Positions 26,826 through 35,031 of a DNA stretch of 64,000 nucleotides are shown piece after piece. Where the stretch lies: assembly GCF_008711325.1 (NCBI RefSeq), contig NZ_VXDB01000021.1, positions 1 to 64,000 on the forward strand, in the 5' to 3' direction. The position numbers and the translations under genes were made by a program. Source of the stretch: Roseibium sediminis. Its GTDB lineage: Bacteria > Pseudomonadota > Alphaproteobacteria > Rhizobiales > Stappiaceae. The first letter of the stretch is position 1. Each line of letters opens with the position of its first letter. The notes beneath the pieces are model-generated. The model had not been told where the DNA came from. It made no database searches and saw nothing but the letters and a program-made list of their open reading frames with translations.

Positions 26826-27877
26826 CACCCGACCGGCATACGCGGCACAAGGCGCTCGTCGCCCCCTTGCGGGCGGCGCTGTACGACTTTGAGGAAGGCG
26901 CGGTTCGGCGTGCCTTGTCAGAGCTTTGTGCGCCGCATGCTGTTTTTCGCCTGTGCCATCCCTTTGGAGAGGCGATCGGGCCGGATGCCTATTATGAGAC
27001 AGCCTTGGCACAGCTCATCAAGGCCGTTCCCGATCTGGAGCGGCGCGATACCATCGTGATGGCCGGTTCGACGGACAAGGGAGCGGATTGGGTCGGCTGT
27101 TGCGGTTTTTACACTGGGACATTCGCAAAGCCCTGGCTTGATATTCCGGCCACCGGTCATCAGGTCGCCATGCGCTTTCACGAGTTCTATCGCTTCGAAA
27201 ATGACCGGGTCGTCGAGGTTCAGGCGCTCTGGGACCTTCCCGAAGTGATGATGCAGGCCAGCGCCTGGCCGATGGCACCAAGTCTGGGACGCGAATGGCA
27301 GGTTCCGGCACCGGCGACACAGGACGGATTGGTTCCCGGGCCTTACGATACCGTTGCGAGCGAAGCCTCCTGCGGCATCATCGTCGAGATGCTGCACTAC
27401 ATGAAGCGTCATCCTGCGCAAGGCGGGCCGGAAGTGATGGAGATGCCGCGTTTCTGGCATCCGCGCATGAGCTGGTATGGCCCGGCGGGCATCGGCACAG
27501 CACGCGGCATTCGGGGCTTTCGAAACTGGCATCAAATCCCGTTCCTGAACGCGATGCCGGATCGGGGACAGTATGCTGATCAGGTCACCTACCACTTCTT
27601 CGGCGACAGAAATTATGCGGCTGTGACCGGATGGCCCAACATGATCCAGACGGTCACGCATGATGGATGGATGGGGATCGCTCCGTCGGGCACCAAGGTC
27701 ACCCTGTGCAGCCTCGATTTCTGGCGACTGGAAAACGGTCTTATCCGCGAAAACTGGGTGATGGTCGACTTGCTCGATGTTTACCGTCAATTGGGCGTTG
27801 ACGTTTTCGGGCGGCTGCGGGAATTCAACAAGGCCCGTTCGGGTTTTGATCCAGAGACCGGAGTTGCCTTGTCATGA
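26822..27877 (+). CDS. NTF2/SnoaL-like protein, two tandem domains
   Basis: Predicted 351 aa from a GTG start overlapping the previous stop (GTGA). Two NTF2-like domains, at about 10-155 and 185-335. The second contains SWYGPAGIG and [20 protein letters not shown], nearly the same as in the protein at 19417-20409. Such duplicated paralogues in one regulon suggest successive steps on related intermediates, or a hetero-oligomer. Confidence 0.83.
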   Translation: MTPDRHTRHKALVAPLRAALYDFEEGAVRRALSELCAPHAVFRLCHPFGEAIGPDAYYETALAQLIKAVPDLERRDTIVMAGSTDKGADWVGCCGFYTGTFAKPWLDIPATGHQVAMRFHEFYRFENDRVVEVQALWDLPEVMMQASAWPMAPSLGREWQVPAPATQDGLVPGPYDTVASEASCGIIVEMLHYMKRHPAQGGPEVMEMPRFWHPRMSWYGPAGIGTARGIRGFRNWHQIPFLNAMPDRGQYADQVTYHFFGDRNYAAVTGWPNMIQTVTHDGWMGIAPSGTKVTLCSLDFWRLENGLIRENWVMVDLLDVYRQLGVDVFGRLREFNKARSGFDPETGVALS

Positions 27878-28641
27878 TCACGCTTCCCACCACTCCCAGT
27901 TTTTCCCTTGCAGGAAAAAGGGCCCTCGTTGCCGGTGCATCTTCCGGGATCGGCCTTGCCTGTGCCGTTGCTCTCGCGGAAGCGGGTGCAGACGTGGTTC
28001 TGGCCGCTCGGCGAAAGGACAAGCTGACGGACGCTGTCGACGCCATCATTGCAAGAGGCTGGAAAGCCTCAGCATTGCAGCTGGACATCGCGGATGTGCA
28101 GGAGGTCGAGACCAGTGTCGCAGCGCAGGGTCCATTCGACATCATGGTCAACAGCGCGGGCCTTGCCAGACATTCTCCGGCTGTCGAGACAAAACCGGAA
28201 GACTTTGACGAGGTGATGGGGATCAACGTGCGCGGTGCCTACTTTCTCGCGCAGGCCGTCGCCAAAGGGCTCATCGCTGCCGGAAAGCCGGGCTCCCTGA
28301 TTACGATCTCCTCGCAGATGGCGCATGTCGGCGGCATTGATCGCGCGGTCTATTGTGCATCCAAGTTTGCCGTCGAAGGCTTCACCAAGGCAATGGCACT
28401 GGAATTCGGGCCGAAAAAGATCCGTATCAATACCATTTGCCCTACCTTCATTCGAACCCCGCTGACCGAGCAGACCTTCGAGAACCCCGAGCGGGTGAAA
28501 TGGATCGAGGAAAAGATCAAGCTCGGCCGGACCGGAGTTGTCGAGGACATCATGGGCTCGGTGCTCTATCTCGCCAGTAACGCATCCTCGCTGGTGACCG
28601 GAACCTCCCTGTTGGTCGACGGAGGTTGGACGGCAGATTGA
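27874..28641 (+). CDS. Short-chain dehydrogenase/reductase (classical SDR)
   Basis: Predicted 255 aa. Motifs: VAGASSGIGLA (cofactor), NSAG, catalytic Ser in ITISSQMAHVGG, YCASK for Tyr/Lys, and a C-terminal VDGGWTAD as in 3-oxoacyl-reductase-like SDRs. ATGA overlap with the preceding gene and TGATG overlap with the LacI gene. It probably oxidises or reduces a hydroxyl of the cluster's substrate. Confidence 0.9.
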   Translation: MITLPTTPSFSLAGKRALVAGASSGIGLACAVALAEAGADVVLAARRKDKLTDAVDAIIARGWKASALQLDIADVQEVETSVAAQGPFDIMVNSAGLARHSPAVETKPEDFDEVMGINVRGAYFLAQAVAKGLIAAGKPGSLITISSQMAHVGGIDRAVYCASKFAVEGFTKAMALEFGPKKIRINTICPTFIRTPLTEQTFENPERVKWIEEKIKLGRTGVVEDIMGSVLYLASNASSLVTGTSLLVDGGWTAD

Positions 28642-29672
28642 TGCGCCCGGACAAAGTCACCTCAAATGAAGTTGCCAAGCGCGCTGGCGTCAGTCAGTCG
28701 GCGGTGAGCCGCGTCTTCACGCCGGGTGCATCTGTTTCGCCGAAGATGGCGGAAAAGGTGCTGAAGGCTGCTGAAGAACTGGGGTATCGGCCCAATGTTC
28801 TGGCCCGATCCCTGATTACGGGACGATCGCGGATCATCGGGCTGGTCGTTGCCTATCTGGACAACCAGTTCTACCCGGATGCGCTGGAAAAGCTCTCCAA
28901 TGCTCTTCAGGCACACGGCTATCACATCCTCGTCTTCATGGTGTCGAACGATGACGACAGCGTCGACAAGGTGATGGAGGAACTGCTCGATTATCAGGTT
29001 GACGGCATCATTACCGCCTCTGTCGCCATGTCGAATGCACTGGCGGGCCGGTGTGCGGCTGCAGGGGTGCCGGTCGTGCTCTTCAACCGTGGGCAAGATG
29101 ATGAGCGCCTCAATCAGGTGACCTCCGACAATTTCGAAGGTGGGCGCAAGATTGCCGAGTTTCTGGTTGCTGGCGGGCACAAGCGGATTGTCCATATTGC
29201 CGGCTGGGCCGGGTCGTCCACCGGCCGCGATCGCGAGGCCGGCTTCCGGCAGGGCCTCAAGGAGCGAGGGCATGAACTCCTGGCCTCGATTGACGGCATG
29301 TACAAACGCGAGACGGCAGCGGAGGCCGCACGCCAACTGTTTTCCGGGCCAGACCGTCCTGACGCCGTCTTTGTCGGCAATGACCACATGGCCTTTGCCG
29401 TCATGGATGTATTGCGCTTCGAATTGAAGCTGGATGTGCCGGGGGACGTGTCGGTTGTCGGCTATGACGATGTGCCGCTCGCGTCCTGGGCGGCCTATGA
29501 CCTGACCACCTTGCGCCAGCCCTCCAACCGAATGGTGGAGGCCACAGTCAAGACACTGCTCGACTGGATCGAGGAAGGCAGCAAGGACGTTCGCAAGATC
29601 AAGATTGGCGGTCCGCTGATGATCCGCGGTTCTGCCCGCATACCGGAAGGTTGGCCCGATGAAAGGCTTTGA
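28641..29672 (+). CDS. LacI-family transcriptional regulator
   Basis: Predicted 343 aa: N-terminal LacI helix-turn-helix (NEVAKRAGVSQSAVSRVF) with hinge helix (NVLARSLITG), then a periplasmic-binding-protein-like effector domain. ATG 28641 overlaps the SDR stop; a TTG at 28626 is the other option. It is encoded within the operon it most likely controls. The matching operators are the two palindromes at 20456-20474 and 20510-20529. Confidence 0.92.
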   Translation: MRPDKVTSNEVAKRAGVSQSAVSRVFTPGASVSPKMAEKVLKAAEELGYRPNVLARSLITGRSRIIGLVVAYLDNQFYPDALEKLSNALQAHGYHILVFMVSNDDDSVDKVMEELLDYQVDGIITASVAMSNALAGRCAAAGVPVVLFNRGQDDERLNQVTSDNFEGGRKIAEFLVAGGHKRIVHIAGWAGSSTGRDREAGFRQGLKERGHELLASIDGMYKRETAAEAARQLFSGPDRPDAVFVGNDHMAFAVMDVLRFELKLDVPGDVSVVGYDDVPLASWAAYDLTTLRQPSNRMVEATVKTLLDWIEEGSKDVRKIKIGGPLMIRGSARIPEGWPDERL

Positions 29673-30627
29673 TCCCCGCTGGAAGGACTTTCCCGACTAT
29701 ATCATCGGGATTACCCGCGAGATCTGGGAGGAGCGCAAGATTGCAACCCTCCATCACTATTATTCCGAGGACATTATTGTCCGGTCTCCCGGGTCTATCG
29801 TGTCCGGAAACAAGGGCGTCATCGGTGCGACGATGGCAACCTTGGCCGAGTTCCCGGATCGAACGCTGCTTGGCGAGGATGTCATCTGGTCGGGGTCGCC
29901 GGAGGAAGGCATGCTGTCCTCGCACCGGATCATCTCCACGGCTACCCATCTCGGCGACGGGGTCTATGGCAAGGCGACAGGCACCAAGCTGCAGTACCGG
30001 ATCATTGCCGACTGCCATGCCATCAACAACCAGATCAACGATGAATGGCTGATCCGCGATCAGGGCGCCATTGTCCGCCAGATGGGATGGGATCCGAAGG
30101 ACTATGCCCTCCGGCTGATCGAACGCGAGGGCGGAGCGGAAGACTGCACACGCCCCTTCACGCCGGACATGGATCGCCCCGGTCCCTATCTTGGGCGTGG
30201 CAATGACAATGAATGGGGCGCGAAATACGCCGACATCCTGACGCGCATGATGGGCGCGGATATGGCTGCAATCGAGGCTGAATATGACCGCGCTTGCCAG
30301 CTCGCCTATCCGGGTGGGGCGACGGGCTATTCTTGGGCCTTTGCGGATCGGTTCTGGATGGGTCTTCGAGCGAGTTTCCCGTCAGCGGAATTTGCCATTC
30401 ACCATCAGATTGGCCGGGACGACCCGATGATGCCGCCGCGTGCGGCCCTGCGCTGGTCGTTGACCGGCACACATGACGGATGGGGCACCTTTGGCGAGCC
30501 GACAGGCGCGAAAGTCCATGTCATGGGGGCATCGCATGCCGAATTCGGGCCATGGGGCCTGAGACGCGAATTTACGCTTTTTGATGAAACGGCAATCTGG
30601 AAGCAGATCGCCCTGAAGACCGGTTGA
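29659..30627 (+). CDS. NTF2/SnoaL-like protein, two tandem domains
   Basis: Predicted 322 aa, overlapping the LacI gene by 14 bp. The first domain ends NDEWLIRDQGAIVRQMGWD, which aligns with the NWVMVD...QLGVD ends of the other three NTF2-like proteins in the locus. The second domain (about 185-318) is more diverged. It is the most distant of the four paralogues. No catalytic assignment is possible. Confidence 0.8.
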   Translation: MKGFDPRWKDFPDYIIGITREIWEERKIATLHHYYSEDIIVRSPGSIVSGNKGVIGATMATLAEFPDRTLLGEDVIWSGSPEEGMLSSHRIISTATHLGDGVYGKATGTKLQYRIIADCHAINNQINDEWLIRDQGAIVRQMGWDPKDYALRLIEREGGAEDCTRPFTPDMDRPGPYLGRGNDNEWGAKYADILTRMMGADMAAIEAEYDRACQLAYPGGATGYSWAFADRFWMGLRASFPSAEFAIHHQIGRDDPMMPPRAALRWSLTGTHDGWGTFGEPTGAKVHVMGASHAEFGPWGLRREFTLFDETAIWKQIALKTG

Positions 30628-30648
30628 AAGCGCCGGGGAGGTCGTTGA

Positions 30649-31614
30649 ATGAGTCCTGAAGAGATGGAAACCCGGATTGTCCGCTATGGCGATCTGAAGC
30701 CGTGCCGGACGGCCTTTATCGACGCGCATACACCGGGATCGAACCAGAAGGAAAACTTCACGATCATCGGTGGCGGTGTCTCGGAAAGCCCGGATCAACA
30801 TGTCCACATCAAGGAAACGCCCGGTTTCAATATCGGGGCTGCCGGGCAACCGCCCAAGTGCCGCAACTCGCTCCATTCCCATCGCACAGCCGAGGTGTTC
30901 TTTGTGCTCAAGGGACGCTGGCGGTTTTTCTGGGGTCGTTGGGGCACGGCCGGTGAAGTGGTTCTGGAAGAGGGCGATATTTTCAACATCCCGACCGGCA
31001 TTTTCCGCGGCTTTGAAAACATTGGAACCGATTATGGGATGATCATGGCGATCCTGGGAGGGGATGATGCCGGAGGCGGTGTCATCTGGGCGCCGCAGGT
31101 GATCGAGGATGCCAAGGAGCATGGCCTTGTTCTGGGCGAAAACGGTGTGCTCTACGATTCCAAGAAGGGCCAAAACCTGCCGGACGGCGTCAAGCCGATG
31201 CCGCTTCTGACCGACGACCAGTTGAAAGCCTATCCGGAGCTCGGCAACGAAGCCGTGGTCCGCGATTACGTTGCCCGCTACTGGGACATGATGGCGCTTG
31301 CCGCCAAAAGACCGTGTCAGGTTATTGGCGAAACCGCGCTCTTGAAGGACAGGCCGGGATTTGAAGTCGAGTTCCTGACCCGCGGGTCCATTCCTGAGAC
31401 GTCCTACAGTCTCAATGCCCATGAAGTCCTGATGATCATGCGCGGCCACTGGAAACTGTCATGGTCTGGCGGCGAGAAGGTTCTGGCCCCGGGTGACACC
31501 TGTGCCGTGCCTCCGGGTCTGGAGCACAGCCTAGCGCCGTCCATGAGCGGGGAGGCCAGCCTTTTCCGGGTCATGAACACCAATGATCCCGCCGGAGCGA
31601 CCTGGGCCAGGTAA
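30649..31614 (+). CDS. Bicupin protein
   Basis: Predicted 321 aa with two cupin barrels. The first, around 60-145, has CRNSLHSHRTAEVFFVLKG with the His-x-His...Glu metal pattern and a downstream PTGIFRGFEN. The second, around 225-310, has AHEVLMIMRGHWKLSW and PPGLEHSLAP, with fewer metal ligands. Such proteins are metal-dependent dioxygenases, isomerases or epimerases. Ribosome site GGGGAGG before the ATG. The role in the cluster is unknown. Confidence 0.82.
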   Translation: MSPEEMETRIVRYGDLKPCRTAFIDAHTPGSNQKENFTIIGGGVSESPDQHVHIKETPGFNIGAAGQPPKCRNSLHSHRTAEVFFVLKGRWRFFWGRWGTAGEVVLEEGDIFNIPTGIFRGFENIGTDYGMIMAILGGDDAGGGVIWAPQVIEDAKEHGLVLGENGVLYDSKKGQNLPDGVKPMPLLTDDQLKAYPELGNEAVVRDYVARYWDMMALAAKRPCQVIGETALLKDRPGFEVEFLTRGSIPETSYSLNAHEVLMIMRGHWKLSWSGGEKVLAPGDTCAVPPGLEHSLAPSMSGEASLFRVMNTNDPAGATWAR

Positions 31615-31703
31615 TTTTGCAGGATACGCGGTCCCGGCCAATGAGCCGGGACCCCTCCAGACGCCGGGACACCGGGCCAAGGAGAACAGGGAGGGGGAGC
31701 CAT

Positions 31704-32837
31704 ATGTCGAAACTGGACGTGACCCATGTCGGGTCGTTGCCGCGGACGCAAAAGGTTGTCGATTTCATCTTTGCCCGCGAACGCGGCGAAGATTACGATA
31801 GTGCAGAGTTTGATGCGGTCATGGCCGAGGCCGTTTCCGAGACCGTGGGCAAACAGGTCGCGGCAGGTGTCAGCATCGTGAGTGATGGCGAGACCTCCAA
31901 GATCTCCTATGCGACCTATGTGAAGGATCGCTACACCGGGTTTTCCGGAGACAGCCCGCGCAATGCGCCGAAAGATCTGAAATTGTATCCGAGTTTTCTG
32001 AAGCGGATCGCTGAAAGTGGCGGCACTCCGCAATATGCCCGTCCTATGTGCACCGGAGAGGTGAAATCCAAAGGGCAGGGCGAGCTGGAAAAGGATATTG
32101 CTCACCTGAAGGTGGCGATGGCTGAACATGGTGCGGAACGGGGCTTCATGAATGCCGCGTCCCCCGGTGTGATCTCGCTCTTTCTGCAGAATGATTATTA
32201 TCCGACACGCGAGGCTTACCTGCAGGCGCTTGCCGATGTCATGAAGGCTGAATACGAGACGATTGTTGCCAGCGGCCTTGACTTGCAGCTGGACTGCCCG
32301 GATTTGGCTTTGTCCCGGCATATGCTTTTCACAGACCTGTCCGATGACGAATTCGTCAAGGTTGCCGCCAGCCATGTGGAGGCCCTGAACCATGCCTTGT
32401 CAGATATCGATCCGGCAAAGGTGCGCATCCATATCTGCTGGGGCAACTATGAAGGGCCGCATGTCTGTGACATCTCGATGGACAAGGTGTTCTCAACGCT
32501 GATGTCCGCTCGGGCGCGTTACATCTTGTTCGAGACTTCCAATCCGCGCCATGCGCACGAGTGGACCGTGTTTCGCGACCGGAAAGCCGAAATCCCGGAC
32601 GACAAGATTTTGGTGCCCGGTGTGGTCGATACCACCACAAACTTCGTGGAACATCCGGAAGTGGTCGCGCAGCGCTTGGAACGGTTTCTGCCAATTGTCG
32701 GAGCCGAGCGTGTCATTGCAGGTTCAGACTGCGGCTTCGGTACATTCGCAGGCTTTGGTGCAGTAGATCCGGATATCGCCTTTGCCAAGCTGAAGGCGTT
32801 GTCAGACGGGGCTGCATTGGCTGGAGGGCGGGTGTGA
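31704..32837 (+). CDS. MetE C-terminal-like (cobalamin-independent methionine synthase II family) methyltransferase
   Basis: Predicted 377 aa, only the catalytic barrel of MetE. The zinc ligands that activate a thiol acceptor are conserved: His243 and Cys245 (RIHICWGNYEG), Glu277 (ILFETSN) and Cys343 (GSDCGFG). The protein should thus be an active thiol methyltransferase, or act on a C-S or S-methyl substrate, inside an otherwise catabolic operon. The start is ATG 31704 after GGGAGGGGGAGCCAT; an earlier frame lacks a ribosome site. It overlaps the next gene by GTGA. Confidence 0.88.
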   Translation: MSKLDVTHVGSLPRTQKVVDFIFARERGEDYDSAEFDAVMAEAVSETVGKQVAAGVSIVSDGETSKISYATYVKDRYTGFSGDSPRNAPKDLKLYPSFLKRIAESGGTPQYARPMCTGEVKSKGQGELEKDIAHLKVAMAEHGAERGFMNAASPGVISLFLQNDYYPTREAYLQALADVMKAEYETIVASGLDLQLDCPDLALSRHMLFTDLSDDEFVKVAASHVEALNHALSDIDPAKVRIHICWGNYEGPHVCDISMDKVFSTLMSARARYILFETSNPRHAHEWTVFRDRKAEIPDDKILVPGVVDTTTNFVEHPEVVAQRLERFLPIVGAERVIAGSDCGFGTFAGFGAVDPDIAFAKLKALSDGAALAGGRV

Positions 32838-33526
32838 CCCCCCTCGTTCTCTTGCCCGGAATGATGTGTGACGCGCGCCTTTTTGGGCCGCAAATCGCGG
32901 CACTGTCGGGCCAAGTTCCGATCCATCTGGCTCCGATCTCGGATGACGATATCGTGGAGGATCTCGCAGCACGTATTCTGAAAAACGCGCCACGGCGGTT
33001 TGCCCTTGCTGGCCTCTCGATGGGCGGCATCGTTGCAATGGAAGTTTTTCGTCAGGCGCCGGAACGCGTGGACCGGCTTGGTCTTCTCGACACCAACCCA
33101 CGCGCCGAGCTGGAAGAGATCAGGCAAGGGCGGGAACCGCAGATTCGAAAGGTTCGTGCAGGGCATTTGCGTGAAGTCATGCGCGACGAGCTGAAACCGA
33201 ACTATCTCGCCGACGGTCCAAACAAGGGTGCTGTTCTGGATCTTTGCATGGAAATGGCGCTGGACCTTGGGGCGGATGTTTTCGAACGTCAGTCCCGCGC
33301 ACTGCAACGGCGACCGGACCAGCAGGAAACGCTTGCATCAGTTTCAGTGCCAACCCTCATCGTGATGGGAAAAGAGGACAGGCTTTGTCCGCGCGACCGG
33401 CATGAACGCATGCATGAGCTGATCCCGCATTCAGTGTTCCGGATCATTGAGGGAGCAGGGCACTTGCCAACGCTTGAACAACCGCAGGCGGTCAATACCG
33501 CACTTTTAGAATGGCTGAACAGATGA
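32834..33526 (+). CDS. Alpha/beta hydrolase
   Basis: Predicted 230 aa from a GTG that overlaps the previous stop. Nucleophile elbow LAGLSMGG (Ser62), acid residue in VMGKEDRLCP and His in EGAGHLPTLEQP complete the triad. The oxyanion turn is LLPGMMCD. The lid region is small. Substrate unknown; it may hydrolyse an ester or lactone formed in the pathway. Confidence 0.88.
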   Translation: MTPLVLLPGMMCDARLFGPQIAALSGQVPIHLAPISDDDIVEDLAARILKNAPRRFALAGLSMGGIVAMEVFRQAPERVDRLGLLDTNPRAELEEIRQGREPQIRKVRAGHLREVMRDELKPNYLADGPNKGAVLDLCMEMALDLGADVFERQSRALQRRPDQQETLASVSVPTLIVMGKEDRLCPRDRHERMHELIPHSVFRIIEGAGHLPTLEQPQAVNTALLEWLNR

Positions 33527-34221
33527 TGGAAGATACGCTCCTTGCCCTCCTGAAGTCGGTTGATACGCCAACCGTTTGCAATGCCATCGAAGTGGCGGAG
33601 GGACGGCGCGGGTTCAATCGCTTTACGCGTGGCACAATGTTGTGTTCGGACCCTGCGGCTGGCGCCATGGTCGGCTATGCCCGCACGGCAAAGATCTCGG
33701 CTCTGGCCCCGCCGACGGAACCCGCCGAGGTCATCAAGGCGCGGCGGATGGACTATTACCGCTACATGGCGGAGGGGCCACGCCCGGCCTTGACCGTTGT
33801 CGAGGACATTGATTATCCGAGCGCCATCGGGGCCTATTGGGGCGAGATAAACACCACAATTCACAAGGGCTTCGGCCTTTCCGGGTCACTTACCAATGGT
33901 GTTATGCGCGATCTTGGAGACCTGCCGGACGGTTTTCCGGTTGTTGCCGGGTCCATCGGGCCGAGCCACGGCTATGTTCATGTGAAGGAGATTGATACTC
34001 CGGTGAAGATCTTCGGACTGGATATTCATCCCGGCGAACTGGTCCACGCAGACCGGCACGGAGCCCTCGTTATTCCTGAAGCCGTAATCCCGAAACTCGA
34101 AGCGGCCATCCGCAAGTTGCTCGCAACCGAGCAGATCGTCCTTGGACCCGCCAGAGAACCGGGGTTCGACTTCGAGAAGTTCAAGGCAGCTTGGGAAGCG
34201 TTCGAGAGGGCGCGCACATAA
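33511..34221 (+). CDS. RraA-like / 4-hydroxy-4-methyl-2-oxoglutarate aldolase family protein
   Basis: Predicted 236 aa. The RraA-fold core is DTPTVCNAIE at the start and SLTNGVMRDLGDL, in which the Arg-Asp pair matches the substrate- and metal-binding residues of HMG/CHA aldolases. It is therefore more likely a pyruvate-releasing aldolase or decarboxylase than an RNase E regulator. Possible starts are ATG 33511, 33523 (ATGA overlap) and 33526; none has a strong ribosome site. It is the last gene of the operon, followed by a terminator. Confidence 0.82.
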   Translation: MAEQMMEDTLLALLKSVDTPTVCNAIEVAEGRRGFNRFTRGTMLCSDPAAGAMVGYARTAKISALAPPTEPAEVIKARRMDYYRYMAEGPRPALTVVEDIDYPSAIGAYWGEINTTIHKGFGLSGSLTNGVMRDLGDLPDGFPVVAGSIGPSHGYVHVKEIDTPVKIFGLDIHPGELVHADRHGALVIPEAVIPKLEAAIRKLLATEQIVLGPAREPGFDFEKFKAAWEAFERART

Positions 34222-34337
34222 GCGTCGAAATCGAGGCCCGGCCTAGCGGCTACTTCGATTCAATTGTGGGTTTGTAGTATGGAAGCCGGGCATGTGTATT
34301 CTTTGAAACGCCCTTTGCGGGCATTATCGTATTAACT

Positions 34338-34375
34338 GGCAGCTTCGGGTTGAACAAACCGGAGCTGCCTTTTTC
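34338..34375 (+). terminator. Rho-independent terminator of the catabolic operon
   Basis: GGCAGCTTCGG (34338-34348) pairs with CCGGAGCTGCC (34359-34369), with one T/G mismatch, and is followed at once by TTTTT. It lies 117 bp after the RraA-like stop and marks the right edge of the catabolic cluster. Confidence 0.8.
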
Positions 34376-34402
34376 ATTTTGACCGCTTTCCAGCTAGCGT
34401 GA

Positions 34403-34437
34403 ACGAAAACACGCAGGGGCGGAGGAGCGCCCCTGCG
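34403..34437 (-). terminator. Rho-independent terminator of the peptide/protease operon
   Basis: CGCAGGGGCG (34412-34421) and CGCCCCTGCG (34428-34437) form a perfect 10 bp stem with a 6 nt loop. On the minus strand it is followed by TGTTTTCG. It lies 71 bp beyond the stop of the 53-aa peptide gene. Confidence 0.7.
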
Positions 34438-34507
34438 GTCTGATTGCCACCGTCCATGATTGAAACGGTTCGCGCACAAGCGATCTCTCGAGACCGCTTC
34501 TTCGGCT

Positions 34508-34669
34508 TTACTTCACCAGTTCCCGGATCAGTTTCTTGCCAAGATTGATGGCAATCGGGGCTGCTGCTGAGGCAAGGGCCCCCCAGAACGCCGGAGCGAC
34601 AGAGCTGTCAATGGCAGAGGTGAGACGGTCATCACGATTGATGGACGGGGCTTGATAAGGAAGTTTCAT
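34508..34669 (-). CDS. Putative precursor peptide B (53 aa)
   Basis: Begins MKLPYQAPSI, then RL and SAI, the same leader as the 66-aa peptide encoded 50 bp upstream, and then diverges. The C-terminal half (about 28-53) is Ala/Ile/Leu-rich and ends in a basic stretch (NLGKKLIRELVK). It could form a cationic amphipathic helix like many bacteriocins. The ATG has a good ribosome site (AGGAG, 8 nt). The leader contains Y-x2-P-x-I, a pattern like those bound by RiPP recognition elements (YxxPxL of lasso leaders). Conserved leader plus variable core is the hallmark of RiPP precursors; the assignment is inference. Confidence 0.7.
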   Translation of the reverse strand: MKLPYQAPSINRDDRLTSAIDSSVAPAFWGALASAAAPIAINLGKKLIRELVK

Positions 34670-34718
34670 TTTCTTCACTCCTGAAAAATGTTCGATTGGA
34701 AATGTTTGGTGGTGTGGA

Positions 34719-34919
34719 TCAGAGGCCATCGATTGCGGACATCGCAAAGTCCTTGGCAGCGTCCTTGGCGTGCGGCGCGAGGTACTTGACCACAGAACGC
34801 AGGCCACCTGTCACGTCCTCCCAGTCGAGGCCGAACAGGGCAGGGTCGACACCCTGTTGGATCGCGGAATTCAGTCGATTGGCTCGATCAATCGAGGGGG
34901 CTTGATATGGCAGTTTCAT
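34719..34919 (-). CDS. Putative precursor peptide A (66 aa)
   Basis: Shares MKLPYQAPSI-x-R-x2-RL-x-SAI and a following V-x-PA-x2-G with peptide B, after which the sequences are unrelated. The C-terminal part (about 31-66, from LDWEDVTGG to SAIDGL) is predicted helical and roughly neutral, unlike the basic end of B. Strong ribosome site AAGGAGAATTTT-ATG. It is separated from the protease gene by a 112 bp leader with three stem-loops. Two different cores with one leader suggest a two-component bacteriocin, or two substrates of one maturation protease. Confidence 0.75.
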   Translation of the reverse strand: MKLPYQAPSIDRANRLNSAIQQGVDPALFGLDWEDVTGGLRSVVKYLAPHAKDAAKDFAMSAIDGL

Positions 34920-34945
34920 AAAATTCTCCTTTCGTGGAAATAGAC

Positions 34946-35016
34946 GGGCCTTGGCCCTGACGGCACGATCAAATTGTGCCGGTTATGTGCCGCATGAGGA
35001 GCTTTCCGATGCGGCG
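34946..35016 (-). other. Series of stem-loops between protease gene and peptide genes
   Basis: Three inverted repeats follow each other: GGGCC-TT-GGCCC (34946-34957), GGCAC...GTGCC (34962-34980) and TGCCGCAT...ATGCGGCG (34988-35016). None ends in a T-run, so they could stabilise or process the mRNA so that peptides are made in excess over protease. Confidence 0.4.
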
Positions 35017-35031
35017 CATCTCGTGAATGGA

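Noticed and set aside
34508..34919. Lasso peptide assignment for the two peptides
   Set aside because: The YxxPxI leader is suggestive, but no lasso cyclase, transglutaminase-like protease or RRE protein is in the window. The cores lack the fixed start residue and Asp/Glu at ring position 7-9 after an obvious Thr cleavage site.
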